DNA of 64,000 nt. It comes from Flavobacterium profundi (GTDB lineage: Bacteria > Bacteroidota > Bacteroidia > Flavobacteriales > Flavobacteriaceae). Position numbers and translations under genes: made by a program. Below, piece after piece: positions 17,139-24,711 of the stretch (position 1 is the first letter of the stretch; every line of letters begins with the position of its first letter). Where the stretch lies: NCBI RefSeq assembly GCF_006491645.1, contig NZ_VDCZ01000004.1, forward strand, positions 62,001-126,000, written 5' to 3'. The notes below the pieces were generated by a model. The model saw nothing but the letters and a program-made list of their open reading frames with translations. It had not been told where the DNA came from and searched no databases.

Positions 17139-17743
17139 AAGAGAAAATAAAAGGAAATGAGAAACTAAAAAAGTTAGTTCATTGGTCTATTTTGATTCCA
17201 AATCAAACCCGACCTAGATTATGGATCAAGTATTTGGTGAATCCCTTTTATCATAAGAAAGGGAAAGGAGCTTGTATCAGAAGAAGAACCCGTTTAGATG
17301 TGGTGCCTTGGAACAAATTTGAATTAGGAAAAGATTCAACTATTGAAGATTTCTCAGCAATTAATAATGGCGTTGGCCCTGTAATTATTGGACATCAAAC
17401 TAAAATTGGGTTGAGTAATACTATAATTGGTCCCGTAACCATTGGTAATAACATTCGGTTTGCCCAAAACATTACTTTGTCAGGATTGAATCATAATTAT
17501 CAAGACACCAATTTGCCTATTCATGAACAAGGGGTGTCAACAGCGCCAATTGTGGTGGAAGACAATAGTTGGATTGGTGCCAATGTGGTCGTGGTTGCAG
17601 GAGTTACCATAGGAAAACACTGCATTGTAGCGGCTGGTAGTGTGGTCACAAAAGATGTGCCGCCTTATTCTGTTGCGGTTGGTAACCCAGCTCGAATCGT
17701 AAAACAGTTTAATTTTCAAACCAATAGTTGGGAAAAAATTTAA
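17129..17743 (+). CDS. hexapeptide-repeat acyltransferase
   Basis: A 204-residue left-handed beta-helix acyltransferase of the WcaF/LacA/NodL type, using acetyl-CoA to O-acetylate a sugar. The repeat pattern is clear from about residue 70: VIIGHQTKIG, NTIIGPVTIGNNI, IVVEDNSWIGANVVVVAGVTIG, IVAAGSVVTKDVPPYSVAVGNPARIV. The probable catalytic His lies in SGLNHNYQD. The gene is embedded in the polysaccharide operon, overlapping the preceding glycosyltransferase by 10 bp. It predicts that the exported polymer is acetylated. Confidence 0.88.
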   Translation: MGLKEKIKGNEKLKKLVHWSILIPNQTRPRLWIKYLVNPFYHKKGKGACIRRRTRLDVVPWNKFELGKDSTIEDFSAINNGVGPVIIGHQTKIGLSNTIIGPVTIGNNIRFAQNITLSGLNHNYQDTNLPIHEQGVSTAPIVVEDNSWIGANVVVVAGVTIGKHCIVAAGSVVTKDVPPYSVAVGNPARIVKQFNFQTNSWEKI

Positions 17744-17754
17744 AAAATAAGATT

Positions 17755-18948
17755 ATGGAACTTTTAAAACTATTTTTTTGGGTATTGTTATTCATCATAT
17801 GTTATACGTATGTGGGATACGGAATTGTACTTTTTGCTATTATTAAAATAAAAAGGTTTCTTAAAATAGGAGGGCCAAAAAAAATAAACTATCGTTATGA
17901 ACCTGAAGTAACCTTATTTATAACCGCTTACAATGAGAAAGCATATGTAAGTGAAAAAATGAAAAATACTTTAGAATTAGATTATCCTAAAGATAAATTA
18001 AAAATAGTATGGGTAACGGATGGGTCAAATGATGGCACTCCAAAAATGGTAAATGCGTATGATAATGTAAAATTGTATCACTCTGATGAAAGAAAGGGTA
18101 AAATTGGAGCCATGAATAGAGGTATGCAATTTGTAGAGACACCTTTAGTTGTATTTAGTGATGCCAATACCCTATTAGGAAAAGACTCCATAAGACGTAT
18201 GGTTAATTTATTTAGCGACAAAAATGTGGGTTGTGTTTCTGGAGAAAAGAGAATTTATAATCATAAAGAAGATACTGCATCTGGTGCAGGAGAAGGCTTG
18301 TATTGGAAATATGAATCGACTTTAAAAAAATGGGATGCCGAACTCTATTCGGTTGTAGGTGCAGCAGGTGAATTATTTGCTATTCGAACAGCTCTATACG
18401 AAACAATGGAAGAAGACACGCTGTTAGACGATTTTATTATTTCTTTACGAGTAGCTCAAAAAGGCTACACCATTCAATATGATCCTGAAGCTTTTGCAAT
18501 AGAAACCGCTTCCGCGAATGTGAAAGAAGAGTTGAAACGTAAAATAAGAATTTCAGCTGGAGGTATTCAATCGGTTGTACGCTTAAAAAGCTTATTGAAT
18601 GTTTTTAAATATGGCACACTATCATTTCAATATATTTCTCATCGTGTCCTTCGATGGACATTGGCTCCAATTTGTTTACTGCTTTTAATTCCAGTTTCTT
18701 TTATTTTGGGACAACAAGAAGGTTTTTTGTTCAGCAAACTATATGCAGCTTTATTTTGGTTACAATTAGGGTTTTATGTAGCTGCTTTAATAGGTTGGTT
18801 TTTAGAAAATAAATCTTTGAGAATCAAAGTTTTATTCATTCCATATTATTTTTTTATTATGAATCTTTCTGTAATCCTTGGTTTTTTCCGATTCCTAAAT
18901 AACAATCAGTCTGTAAACTGGGAAAGAGCTAAAAGAGCCCATGTGTAG
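17755..18948 (+). CDS. family 2 glycosyltransferase, membrane-anchored
   Basis: A 397-residue GT2 enzyme. An N-terminal membrane segment (MELLKLFFWVLLFIICYTYV) precedes the GT-A domain with LFITAYNEKAYV, VTDGSNDGT and the metal motif FSDANT, and two or three hydrophobic segments close the protein. The ATG at 17755 is preferred over the TTG at 17728 because the latter lies inside the acetyltransferase gene and adds only nine residues. LLDDFIISLRVAQKGY fits the acceptor-side region of chain-forming GT2 enzymes. It probably builds part of the polysaccharide repeat or backbone. Confidence 0.86.
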   Translation: MELLKLFFWVLLFIICYTYVGYGIVLFAIIKIKRFLKIGGPKKINYRYEPEVTLFITAYNEKAYVSEKMKNTLELDYPKDKLKIVWVTDGSNDGTPKMVNAYDNVKLYHSDERKGKIGAMNRGMQFVETPLVVFSDANTLLGKDSIRRMVNLFSDKNVGCVSGEKRIYNHKEDTASGAGEGLYWKYESTLKKWDAELYSVVGAAGELFAIRTALYETMEEDTLLDDFIISLRVAQKGYTIQYDPEAFAIETASANVKEELKRKIRISAGGIQSVVRLKSLLNVFKYGTLSFQYISHRVLRWTLAPICLLLLIPVSFILGQQEGFLFSKLYAALFWLQLGFYVAALIGWFLENKSLRIKVLFIPYYFFIMNLSVILGFFRFLNNNQSVNWERAKRAHV

Positions 18949-18978
18949 TGCTTTATATGAATTATAAATCATCCTAAA

Positions 18979-19419
18979 ATGAAGACAGGAATCATAATTA
19001 TATGTCATAATCAAGAGAAAACATTGGATACGCTCCAGTGTGTACAACATATTCATCATTCAAAAAATATTGAATTTTGTTTTGTTAATAATAACAGTAA
19101 CGACAATACTTACGAACTTTTAAAAGAAATAAGCGAGGTTTGCCAAAATGTATCGGTAGTTAACATCAATAAATATAAAAAAGATATTTCAGCAATTCGA
19201 GCTGGAGCAAGATTTATGTTTGACCAATTTACGATACAGTATCTCGGCTTTGTAACTGCTGATATGATTGGTAAATATGAAAATTTAAGTCAATTATTAG
19301 CGAAAATTTTAAATAATCAACTTCATATTGTAAGCAGTAGACAATCGTTTTTGAAACAACGAAAAATGAAATTAACACTATTTCAAAGTTTGTTTCCCAT
19401 TTCCGATTATTTAGAATGA
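18979..19419 (+). CDS. short family 2 glycosyltransferase-like protein
   Basis: A 146-residue protein containing only the N-terminal half of a GT2 domain: IIIICHNQEKTLDTL, FVNNNSNDNTYELL and a possible metal site near TADMIGKYENL. Normal GT2 enzymes have at least 220-250 residues, so the acceptor-binding half is missing. No matching downstream reading frame is visible in the 200 bases behind it. It may be a decayed remnant, a minimal enzyme or a regulatory paralogue. It is the last gene of the second transcription unit; the next promoter (copy C) follows 110 bp later. Confidence 0.6.
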   Translation: MKTGIIIICHNQEKTLDTLQCVQHIHHSKNIEFCFVNNNSNDNTYELLKEISEVCQNVSVVNINKYKKDISAIRAGARFMFDQFTIQYLGFVTADMIGKYENLSQLLAKILNNQLHIVSSRQSFLKQRKMKLTLFQSLFPISDYLE

Positions 19420-19528
19420 GAAAAAAAATATTTCATATAACTTGTTGAATTTTAATTTGTTTTGTTTGTCAAGATGTTTTTTGCAATAGCGCAACATTCA
19501 TAAAACCTTTAACCAACACAAAAAATTC

Positions 19529-19596
19529 ATTCAACTACACTAAGCTTCCATTCGTCTAAATTCAAAGAAATTAAGCTTCTTATACTTGTAAGTTTG
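19529..19596 (+). promoter_or_regulatory. conserved EPS promoter, copy C
   Basis: The 33-bp box (19529-19561) reads ATTCAACTACACT, AAGCTT, CCATTCGTC, TAAAT, and after exactly 27 bp comes TAAGTTTG (19589-19596). The ATG of ugd follows 19 bp later. The leader after the -7 box is similar to that of copy B (TAAGTTTGTA, an A/T stretch, then ATTATG). No TTG is found at -33. Confidence 0.72.
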
Positions 19597-19615
19597 TATC
19601 ATAAAATTAGATATT

Positions 19616-20974
19616 ATGAAAATAACAATTGTAGGAAGCGGATATGTTGGGCTAGTTACTGGAGCCTGTTTTTCAGAAGTTGGAATTAATGTTCAATGCG
19701 TGGATGTTAATGAAGCAAAAATCGAAAATTTAAAAAAAGGAATTGTTCCCATTTATGAGCCAGGTTTAGACAAAATGATTGTTCGAAACTTGGAAAAGGG
19801 GAGATTACAATTTACTACGAGTTTGTCTGAAGCACTTAAAGATTCAGAAATTGTATTTATTTCAGTTGGAACACCACCAGATGAAGATGGTAGTGCTGAT
19901 TTAAAATATGTACTTCAAGTGGCTAAAGATTGTGGTAAATACATGAATGATTACACATTAGTTGTGACTAAAAGCACCGTTCCTGTTGGAACTTCTATAA
20001 AAGTTAAAAACGCTATTCAAGACGAACTGCAAAAGAGAAATGTAAAAATACCGTTTGATGTAGCTTCAAATCCCGAATTTTTAAAAGAAGGTGCTGCAAT
20101 TGACGATTTTTTAAAGCCAGATCGTATTATTGTAGGTGCTGAAAGCGCAAGAGCGGAAGCGTTACTTAGAAGTTTATACAAATCCTTCACACTAAATGGT
20201 CATCCCATTCTTTTTATGGATATCCTTTCGGCTGAAATGACAAAATATGCTGCTAATGCCATGCTAGCAACAAAGATTAGTTTTATGAACGACATGGCGA
20301 ATCTTTGTGAGATTGTTGGTGCAGATGTCAATGAGGTTAGAAAAGGAATTGGTTCAGACGGAAGAATTGGCAACAAATTTATATATCCTGGCATAGGTTA
20401 CGGTGGTTCTTGTTTTCCAAAAGATGTACAAGCCTTAATTCGAACTGCTCAAGAAAATAATTATAATCTTCAAGTTTTAAAAGCAGTTGAAGCTGTAAAT
20501 CAAAATCAAAAAACAGTTTTATATCATAAAATAGTAAATTATTTTAATGGAAACTTACAAGGAAAAACGATTGCTATTTGGGGCTTGTCTTTTAAACCAC
20601 AAACCGATGATATGCGGGAAGCACCTTCTTTAATTATTGTGAACAAATTAGTAGAGGCTGGAGCGAAAGTGAAAGTGTATGATCCAGTTGCTATTTCTGA
20701 AGCGAAACACCATTTTGGTGACACCATTACCTACTATAATGATCAATACGAAGCGTTAATAGAAGCCGATTGTTTAGCGATTTTAACCGAATGGCCCGAA
20801 TTTAAAATTCCCAATTTCAATATTGTAAATAAGCTTTTAAATACGGCTGCTATTTTTGATGGTAGAAACATTTATGATACCTATGAAATGAAAAAGCAAG
20901 GTTTTGATTATTTCTGTATTGGAGTAAATACCTTGACTCATATGAAAAATAATCTATTACGATCTGTTAGCTAA
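19616..20974 (+). CDS. ugd: UDP-glucose 6-dehydrogenase
   Basis: A 452-residue NAD-dependent enzyme oxidising UDP-glucose to UDP-glucuronate, the activated uronic acid for polysaccharide synthesis. The N-terminal Rossmann motif is ITIVGSGYVGLVTGACFSE. The active-site Cys is in GYGGSCFPKD near residue 266, TKSTVPVGT and NPEFLKEGAA are conserved, and the C-terminal domain includes GLSFKPQTDDMREAPS. Length and domain order match TuaD/Ugd. It opens the third transcription unit behind promoter C and predicts a uronic acid in the polymer; a related UDP-sugar dehydrogenase specificity cannot be excluded. Confidence 0.93.
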   Translation: MKITIVGSGYVGLVTGACFSEVGINVQCVDVNEAKIENLKKGIVPIYEPGLDKMIVRNLEKGRLQFTTSLSEALKDSEIVFISVGTPPDEDGSADLKYVLQVAKDCGKYMNDYTLVVTKSTVPVGTSIKVKNAIQDELQKRNVKIPFDVASNPEFLKEGAAIDDFLKPDRIIVGAESARAEALLRSLYKSFTLNGHPILFMDILSAEMTKYAANAMLATKISFMNDMANLCEIVGADVNEVRKGIGSDGRIGNKFIYPGIGYGGSCFPKDVQALIRTAQENNYNLQVLKAVEAVNQNQKTVLYHKIVNYFNGNLQGKTIAIWGLSFKPQTDDMREAPSLIIVNKLVEAGAKVKVYDPVAISEAKHHFGDTITYYNDQYEALIEADCLAILTEWPEFKIPNFNIVNKLLNTAAIFDGRNIYDTYEMKKQGFDYFCIGVNTLTHMKNNLLRSVS

Positions 20975-21016
20975 AAACGGATACTTTACTAGATGTTAAC
21001 TTTAAAAATCAACGTC

Positions 21017-21403
21017 ATGAAGAAAAAAATATTAGTAGTAGATGATGAACAAACTACTTGTGTGCTATTAGAAAATTTTTTATCTCCAGAATATGAAGTG
21101 GTAACCAAAACCTCTGGAATTGAAGCCTTATTATGGTTGAACAATAATTTACCAGATTTAATTATTAGTGATATTCAAATGGCTAAAATGAATGGCTATG
21201 AATTTCTAAAAGAAGTTCGATTAAGTGGGTTTACAAAACACACACCTATCATAATGTTGTCTGGAAATAAAGAAAGTAAAGAGCGAATCAAATGTTATCA
21301 GCTTGGAGCACAAGATTATCTTACAAAGCCTTTTAATCCAGAGGAGTTAAAAGAAGTTACCAAAAAAAACTTGTTTCCCATTCATTATGCAAGCAATTGG
21401 TAA
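21017..21403 (+). CDS. stand-alone receiver response regulator
   Basis: A single receiver domain of 128 residues without an output domain. All key residues are present: acidic pair in LVVDDEQ (9-10), phospho-acceptor Asp52 in IISDIQMAKMNGYEF, Ser in MLSGN, and Lys in YLTKPF. The ATG at 21017 is chosen because it begins MKKKILVVDDE; an ATG at 20993 would add eight unconserved residues. Placed between ugd and the receiver-glycosylphosphotransferase fusion, it could be a phosphate sink or an allosteric partner controlling polysaccharide synthesis. Its kinase is not obvious; the Hpt at 4.9 kb is a candidate donor. Confidence 0.88.
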   Translation: MKKKILVVDDEQTTCVLLENFLSPEYEVVTKTSGIEALLWLNNNLPDLIISDIQMAKMNGYEFLKEVRLSGFTKHTPIIMLSGNKESKERIKCYQLGAQDYLTKPFNPEELKEVTKKNLFPIHYASNW

Positions 21404-21469
21404 ATTATTTTAAAAGTAAAGAAGCCCTCTTTTTATTAAAATTATAACCTCAAAAAAATATTAGAAATC

Positions 21470-22657
21470 ATGAAAATAGTATACATTGGAAATTCAGTAG
21501 CAAAGTATCAAGCTGGTGCTGCAGTAGAAAAAGTAACCTTATTTGCAGTAAGAACCAGTATTGAAGCTTTGCAATTTCTAAATGCAAATCATGAAGTTGA
21601 TGTTATAATCTCTGATTTTAATTTAACAGGAAATACAGGTTTGTATTTATTCGAAACACTTAAAAATGATGCTGTATTAAAAAACATTCCTTTTATATTA
21701 GTTTCAGAGGAATATAATTATGCCCTTTTTACAACGGCTTTATCGAAAGGGATAAGCGATTATTTTGTGCATTCTTCAACAGAAGTAATAAATATTATAC
21801 AAAGAGCAAAATCTTTATATCAATTGCAAAAAATTAGTTCTCAAGAAGACACAATTGATCTAACGAATAGTTCCTATACATTGCCTTTATCTAAAAGGAT
21901 TTTTGATATCGTTTTTGCTTCAACGGTTTTACTATGTATCTCCCCAATTTTGTTAATGGTTATGTTAGCGATACGATTAGAGTCACATGGGAAAGTATAT
22001 TATATATCTAAAAGGGTAGGAAGAAAAACATTTGATTTTTATAAACTACGATCCATGCGTACCGGTTCTGATGAATTGATTAAAAAGATGGCCGAAGAAA
22101 AAAATCAATATAAAAAAGAAAATACGATTACTACCATTGATTTTAATAAAGCCTGTCCAAAATGCTGTCAACTAGAGCAAGGACATTCGTGTTCACCAAT
22201 TTTACATATAGATAATCATCAAATTTGTGAGTATTGGCATGCGTATCAAAAAAACGAAATCGAAAAGTCCAATGCTACTTTTATTAAAATTGTTGATGAT
22301 CCAAGAATTACTAAAATTGGTCGTTTCATTAGGAATACAAGTATTGATGAATTGCCTCAATTAATCAATGTTATTAAAGGAGATATGTCTATTGTGGGTA
22401 ACCGACCATTACCAGTATATGAAGCAGAACTATTAACCAATGATGTTTTATCCAAACGATTTTTAGCACCTGCAGGAATAACGGGTTTATGGCAGGTTGA
22501 ATTGAGAGGTAGAGGAGGTGAAATGTCTGAAGAAGAACGCATTCGTTTGGATAATGAATATGCAGATAATTTCACAGGAAATAACTATTCCTTTTGGTAT
22601 GATATGAAATTAATTTTAAGAACATTTCCAGGTTTAATTCAAAAAAGTACCGTCTAA
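21470..22657 (+). CDS. receiver-like domain fused to initiating sugar-phosphate transferase
   Basis: A 395-residue fusion. Residues 1-120 resemble a receiver domain with Asp49 in VIISDFNLTGNTGLYLF, but the N-terminal acidic pair is absent (MKIVYIGNS) and the conserved Lys is missing (YFVHSS), so it is degenerate. Residues about 140-395 form a bacterial sugar transferase (WcaJ/PssY type): SKRIFDIVFAS with a membrane re-entrant helix (143-170), KLRSMRTGSDE, DDPRITKIGRFIRNTSIDELPQL and GDMSIVGNRPLP. Between them lies an insertion with Cys229, 232, 233, 241 and 253, a possible metal site. It would transfer the first sugar phosphate to undecaprenyl phosphate. Fusion to a receiver fold suggests signal-controlled initiation. 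Confidence 0.87.
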   Translation: MKIVYIGNSVAKYQAGAAVEKVTLFAVRTSIEALQFLNANHEVDVIISDFNLTGNTGLYLFETLKNDAVLKNIPFILVSEEYNYALFTTALSKGISDYFVHSSTEVINIIQRAKSLYQLQKISSQEDTIDLTNSSYTLPLSKRIFDIVFASTVLLCISPILLMVMLAIRLESHGKVYYISKRVGRKTFDFYKLRSMRTGSDELIKKMAEEKNQYKKENTITTIDFNKACPKCCQLEQGHSCSPILHIDNHQICEYWHAYQKNEIEKSNATFIKIVDDPRITKIGRFIRNTSIDELPQLINVIKGDMSIVGNRPLPVYEAELLTNDVLSKRFLAPAGITGLWQVELRGRGGEMSEEERIRLDNEYADNFTGNNYSFWYDMKLILRTFPGLIQKSTV

Positions 22658-22668
22658 AAATTATAATT

Positions 22669-23403
22669 ATGAAAACAAATATAAACACACTTATTCTTTT
22701 AATAATCATACAGTTGCCTTTTGCTGGATTGTGGGCTCAAAATAATAATGAAATGCAATTCCAATCAACCGCAACAAAATTGATGCTTCCTAATCTTAAT
22801 GTTTTAATAGATTCTGCCTTAGTTCATAACGGAATGCTTAATTATAGAAAACTAGAAATTAACTCTAAAGAATCAAATTTAGTAGCAAAAAAGCAATTAT
22901 GGACGCGCAATTTTGGAATACGTGCCGATACAGGATATGGAACATTTAATAATTTTTCCTCTACAAGTGGTGATAATTCTACAGTAAATTTGTCAAGTAG
23001 TACACAACAATTGAATTATAATGTAGGCGTATATTTAAAAATACCAGTTTTTGATATTATCAATCGAAAGTCTGACATAAAACAGGCTAAAGCTGAGTTG
23101 GAACAAGCTAAAAATTTAGTAAAATCCTTAGAAGATGAAATTCGAGAATTGGTAATACGATATTATGAAGATTTACTTTTAAAGCAAAATTTACTCGAAT
23201 TAAGAGCTTCAAATTTAGGAAACGCAAAAGCGAATATGGAAATGGTTGAAAAAGAATTCAAAAACGGTCTTATTCCTATTTCAGAATATGTTAGGATTTC
23301 GGATATGACTGCTAGAATAACTGCTGAATTTGAACAAGCTAAATCCGAATTTATAATTTCAAAAAAAATATTAGAGAATATTACAGGGATTACCATTAAT
23401 TGA
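22669..23403 (+). CDS. TolC-family outer-membrane protein (half-length)
   Basis: A 244-residue secreted protein with an N-terminal signal peptide (INTLILLIIIQLPFAGLWAQ). The rest resembles one outer-membrane-efflux repeat: long helices (DIKQAKAELEQAKNLVKSLEDEIRELVIRYYEDLLLKQNLL and NAKANMEMVEKEFKNGLIPISEY) separated by a beta-hairpin region. Full-length TolC proteins have two such repeats in about 450 residues, so this is about half size; a homo-oligomer with more subunits is possible. It ends the third unit of the polysaccharide locus, 11 bp behind the initiating transferase, and may form part of the export channel, as no Wza-type protein was found in the window. Confidence 0.75.
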   Translation: MKTNINTLILLIIIQLPFAGLWAQNNNEMQFQSTATKLMLPNLNVLIDSALVHNGMLNYRKLEINSKESNLVAKKQLWTRNFGIRADTGYGTFNNFSSTSGDNSTVNLSSSTQQLNYNVGVYLKIPVFDIINRKSDIKQAKAELEQAKNLVKSLEDEIRELVIRYYEDLLLKQNLLELRASNLGNAKANMEMVEKEFKNGLIPISEYVRISDMTARITAEFEQAKSEFIISKKILENITGITIN

Positions 23404-23429
23404 AACTAAAAGTAGGTAGTTTTCGATTG

Positions 23430-23465
23430 AAAAGGGAGAAGTTTTCAAAACGACTCCCTTTTTTG
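23430..23465. terminator. bidirectional intrinsic terminator
   Basis: Stem AAAAGGGAG (23430-23438) with CTCCCTTTT (23454-23462), containing an inner hairpin GTTTTCAAAAC, followed by a T run. It sits between the convergent TolC-family and DUF4407 genes and can serve both. Confidence 0.82.
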
Positions 23466-24566
23466 TTACATAGATTTCTTTTGTTTTTCAACAAAGCCAT
23501 CTGCTTGTAACTGAAGTAATTCTGTTGCTTTTTGCTTTTTGTATTTGTACAGTTCATTATCTTCTTTAATATCAGCATATACTTTATCATAGATTTCAGC
23601 ATCTGTTTTGCGTTGCAATTCACTTTGGTATTTATTTTGCGCCAAAACACTTTTAAGTGCTAATTCATTATCTTCTTGCTTGAAATCATATTCTCCTTTT
23701 GGAGATAATAATTTTGCAATTATGGGAGATGTTTCTATGGCTAAGAATAATAACATAATAAAGAATGAAGGTAACCATGGTAATTTATCTAAAGCATTGA
23801 TGCGAGCCATTAAACCATCAAAACCTTCAATAACAGGTTGGGTTTCTGAAATTTTTTTATCTAAGTCGCTTTGAATGGATTTTGCATTGGCTTCTAATTC
23901 CGAAATCTTTGCCTGATTAGTCGCTTTTAAAGCGGTAAGTTCTTGTAAGGCGGCATCATGCTTGTCTCTTTTTTCTTTGTAAACCGGTCCTTTGCCAAGT
24001 TTTTTAGTTCCTGCCGTTCCTTCTGCTTCTGTAATGTAAACCGAATATAAAGCGTTCACTTCTTTTTCTTTTTTTAGGACATCACTTTTTAAACTGTCAA
24101 TTTGGGCTTTATTTTTATCCAAATCACTTTGAAAATAATTGGCCACTTCTTTTTTGTTGTTTAAAGCCATGGCGTTTTTTTCTTTTAGTAAAACTGTATT
24201 GATTTCTTTTTCAAAAATTTTGATTTCCAAGGGTTTTGAAATCACAATAGCGATAATAATGGCCAATACAATTCGGGGCGAAGCCTGAAGTAATTCGTCT
24301 AAGAAACTGTCTCTTTTTTTTATGGTAGAAACAATAAAACGATCGAGATTGAAAATAAGCAAACCCCAAACAAGGCCAAAGCCAATAGCTGTAAAAGCAT
24401 TGTCAAAAACGGTATATAAAGCATAAGAACCTGCTATAAATGCCATAACAGCAGTAAAGAATACCGTAGCACCGATACCTGCATACTTGTTTTGTTCGCC
24501 ATTAGAGGAGGATTGAATAATTTGTCTGTCTGCTCCAGAACAAAGAATAAAAAAGTTTTTTAACAT
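23466..24566 (-). CDS. DUF4407 membrane protein
   Basis: A 366-residue inner-membrane protein of family DUF4407. Three hydrophobic segments lie in the first 115 residues (starting GIGATVFFTAVMAFIAGSYALYTVF), followed by a long charged coiled-coil region (about 125-255), a fourth hydrophobic segment (LPSFFIMLLFLAIETSPIIAKLL) and a charged C-terminal helix. The N-terminus FFILCSGADRQII and GLLIFNLDRFIVST are typical of the family. Function is unknown. It is monocistronic and convergent with the polysaccharide locus. Confidence 0.85.
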   Translation of the reverse strand: MLKNFFILCSGADRQIIQSSSNGEQNKYAGIGATVFFTAVMAFIAGSYALYTVFDNAFTAIGFGLVWGLLIFNLDRFIVSTIKKRDSFLDELLQASPRIVLAIIIAIVISKPLEIKIFEKEINTVLLKEKNAMALNNKKEVANYFQSDLDKNKAQIDSLKSDVLKKEKEVNALYSVYITEAEGTAGTKKLGKGPVYKEKRDKHDAALQELTALKATNQAKISELEANAKSIQSDLDKKISETQPVIEGFDGLMARINALDKLPWLPSFFIMLLFLAIETSPIIAKLLSPKGEYDFKQEDNELALKSVLAQNKYQSELQRKTDAEIYDKVYADIKEDNELYKYKKQKATELLQLQADGFVEKQKKSM

Positions 24567-24660
24567 GATGATTGATTTTTTGACTGATGATGATTGATTA
24601 GTACAAATATAACGCCAATTGTTTCATCTTAGTGTTAAAATGTTGAAAATTATAACGATA

Positions 24661-24696
24661 TAAACTCAGACTAAACTTATGCTTAGTCTGAGTTTA
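24661..24696. terminator. perfect hairpin between DUF4407 and M56 genes
   Basis: A 14-bp perfect inverted repeat: TAAACTCAGACTAA (24661-24674), 8-base loop, TTAGTCTGAGTTTA (24683-24696). It lies just behind the stop of the M56 gene on the - strand. It has no clean T tail in that direction, so it may be a weak terminator or an RNA 3' stabilising structure. Confidence 0.6.
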
Positions 24697-24711
24697 TTCA
24701 GAAAGGAAAGC

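Noticed and set aside
23163..23650. - strand ORFs near the TolC gene end
   Set aside because: They overlap the TolC-family gene, the terminator and the DUF4407 gene, without supporting motifs.
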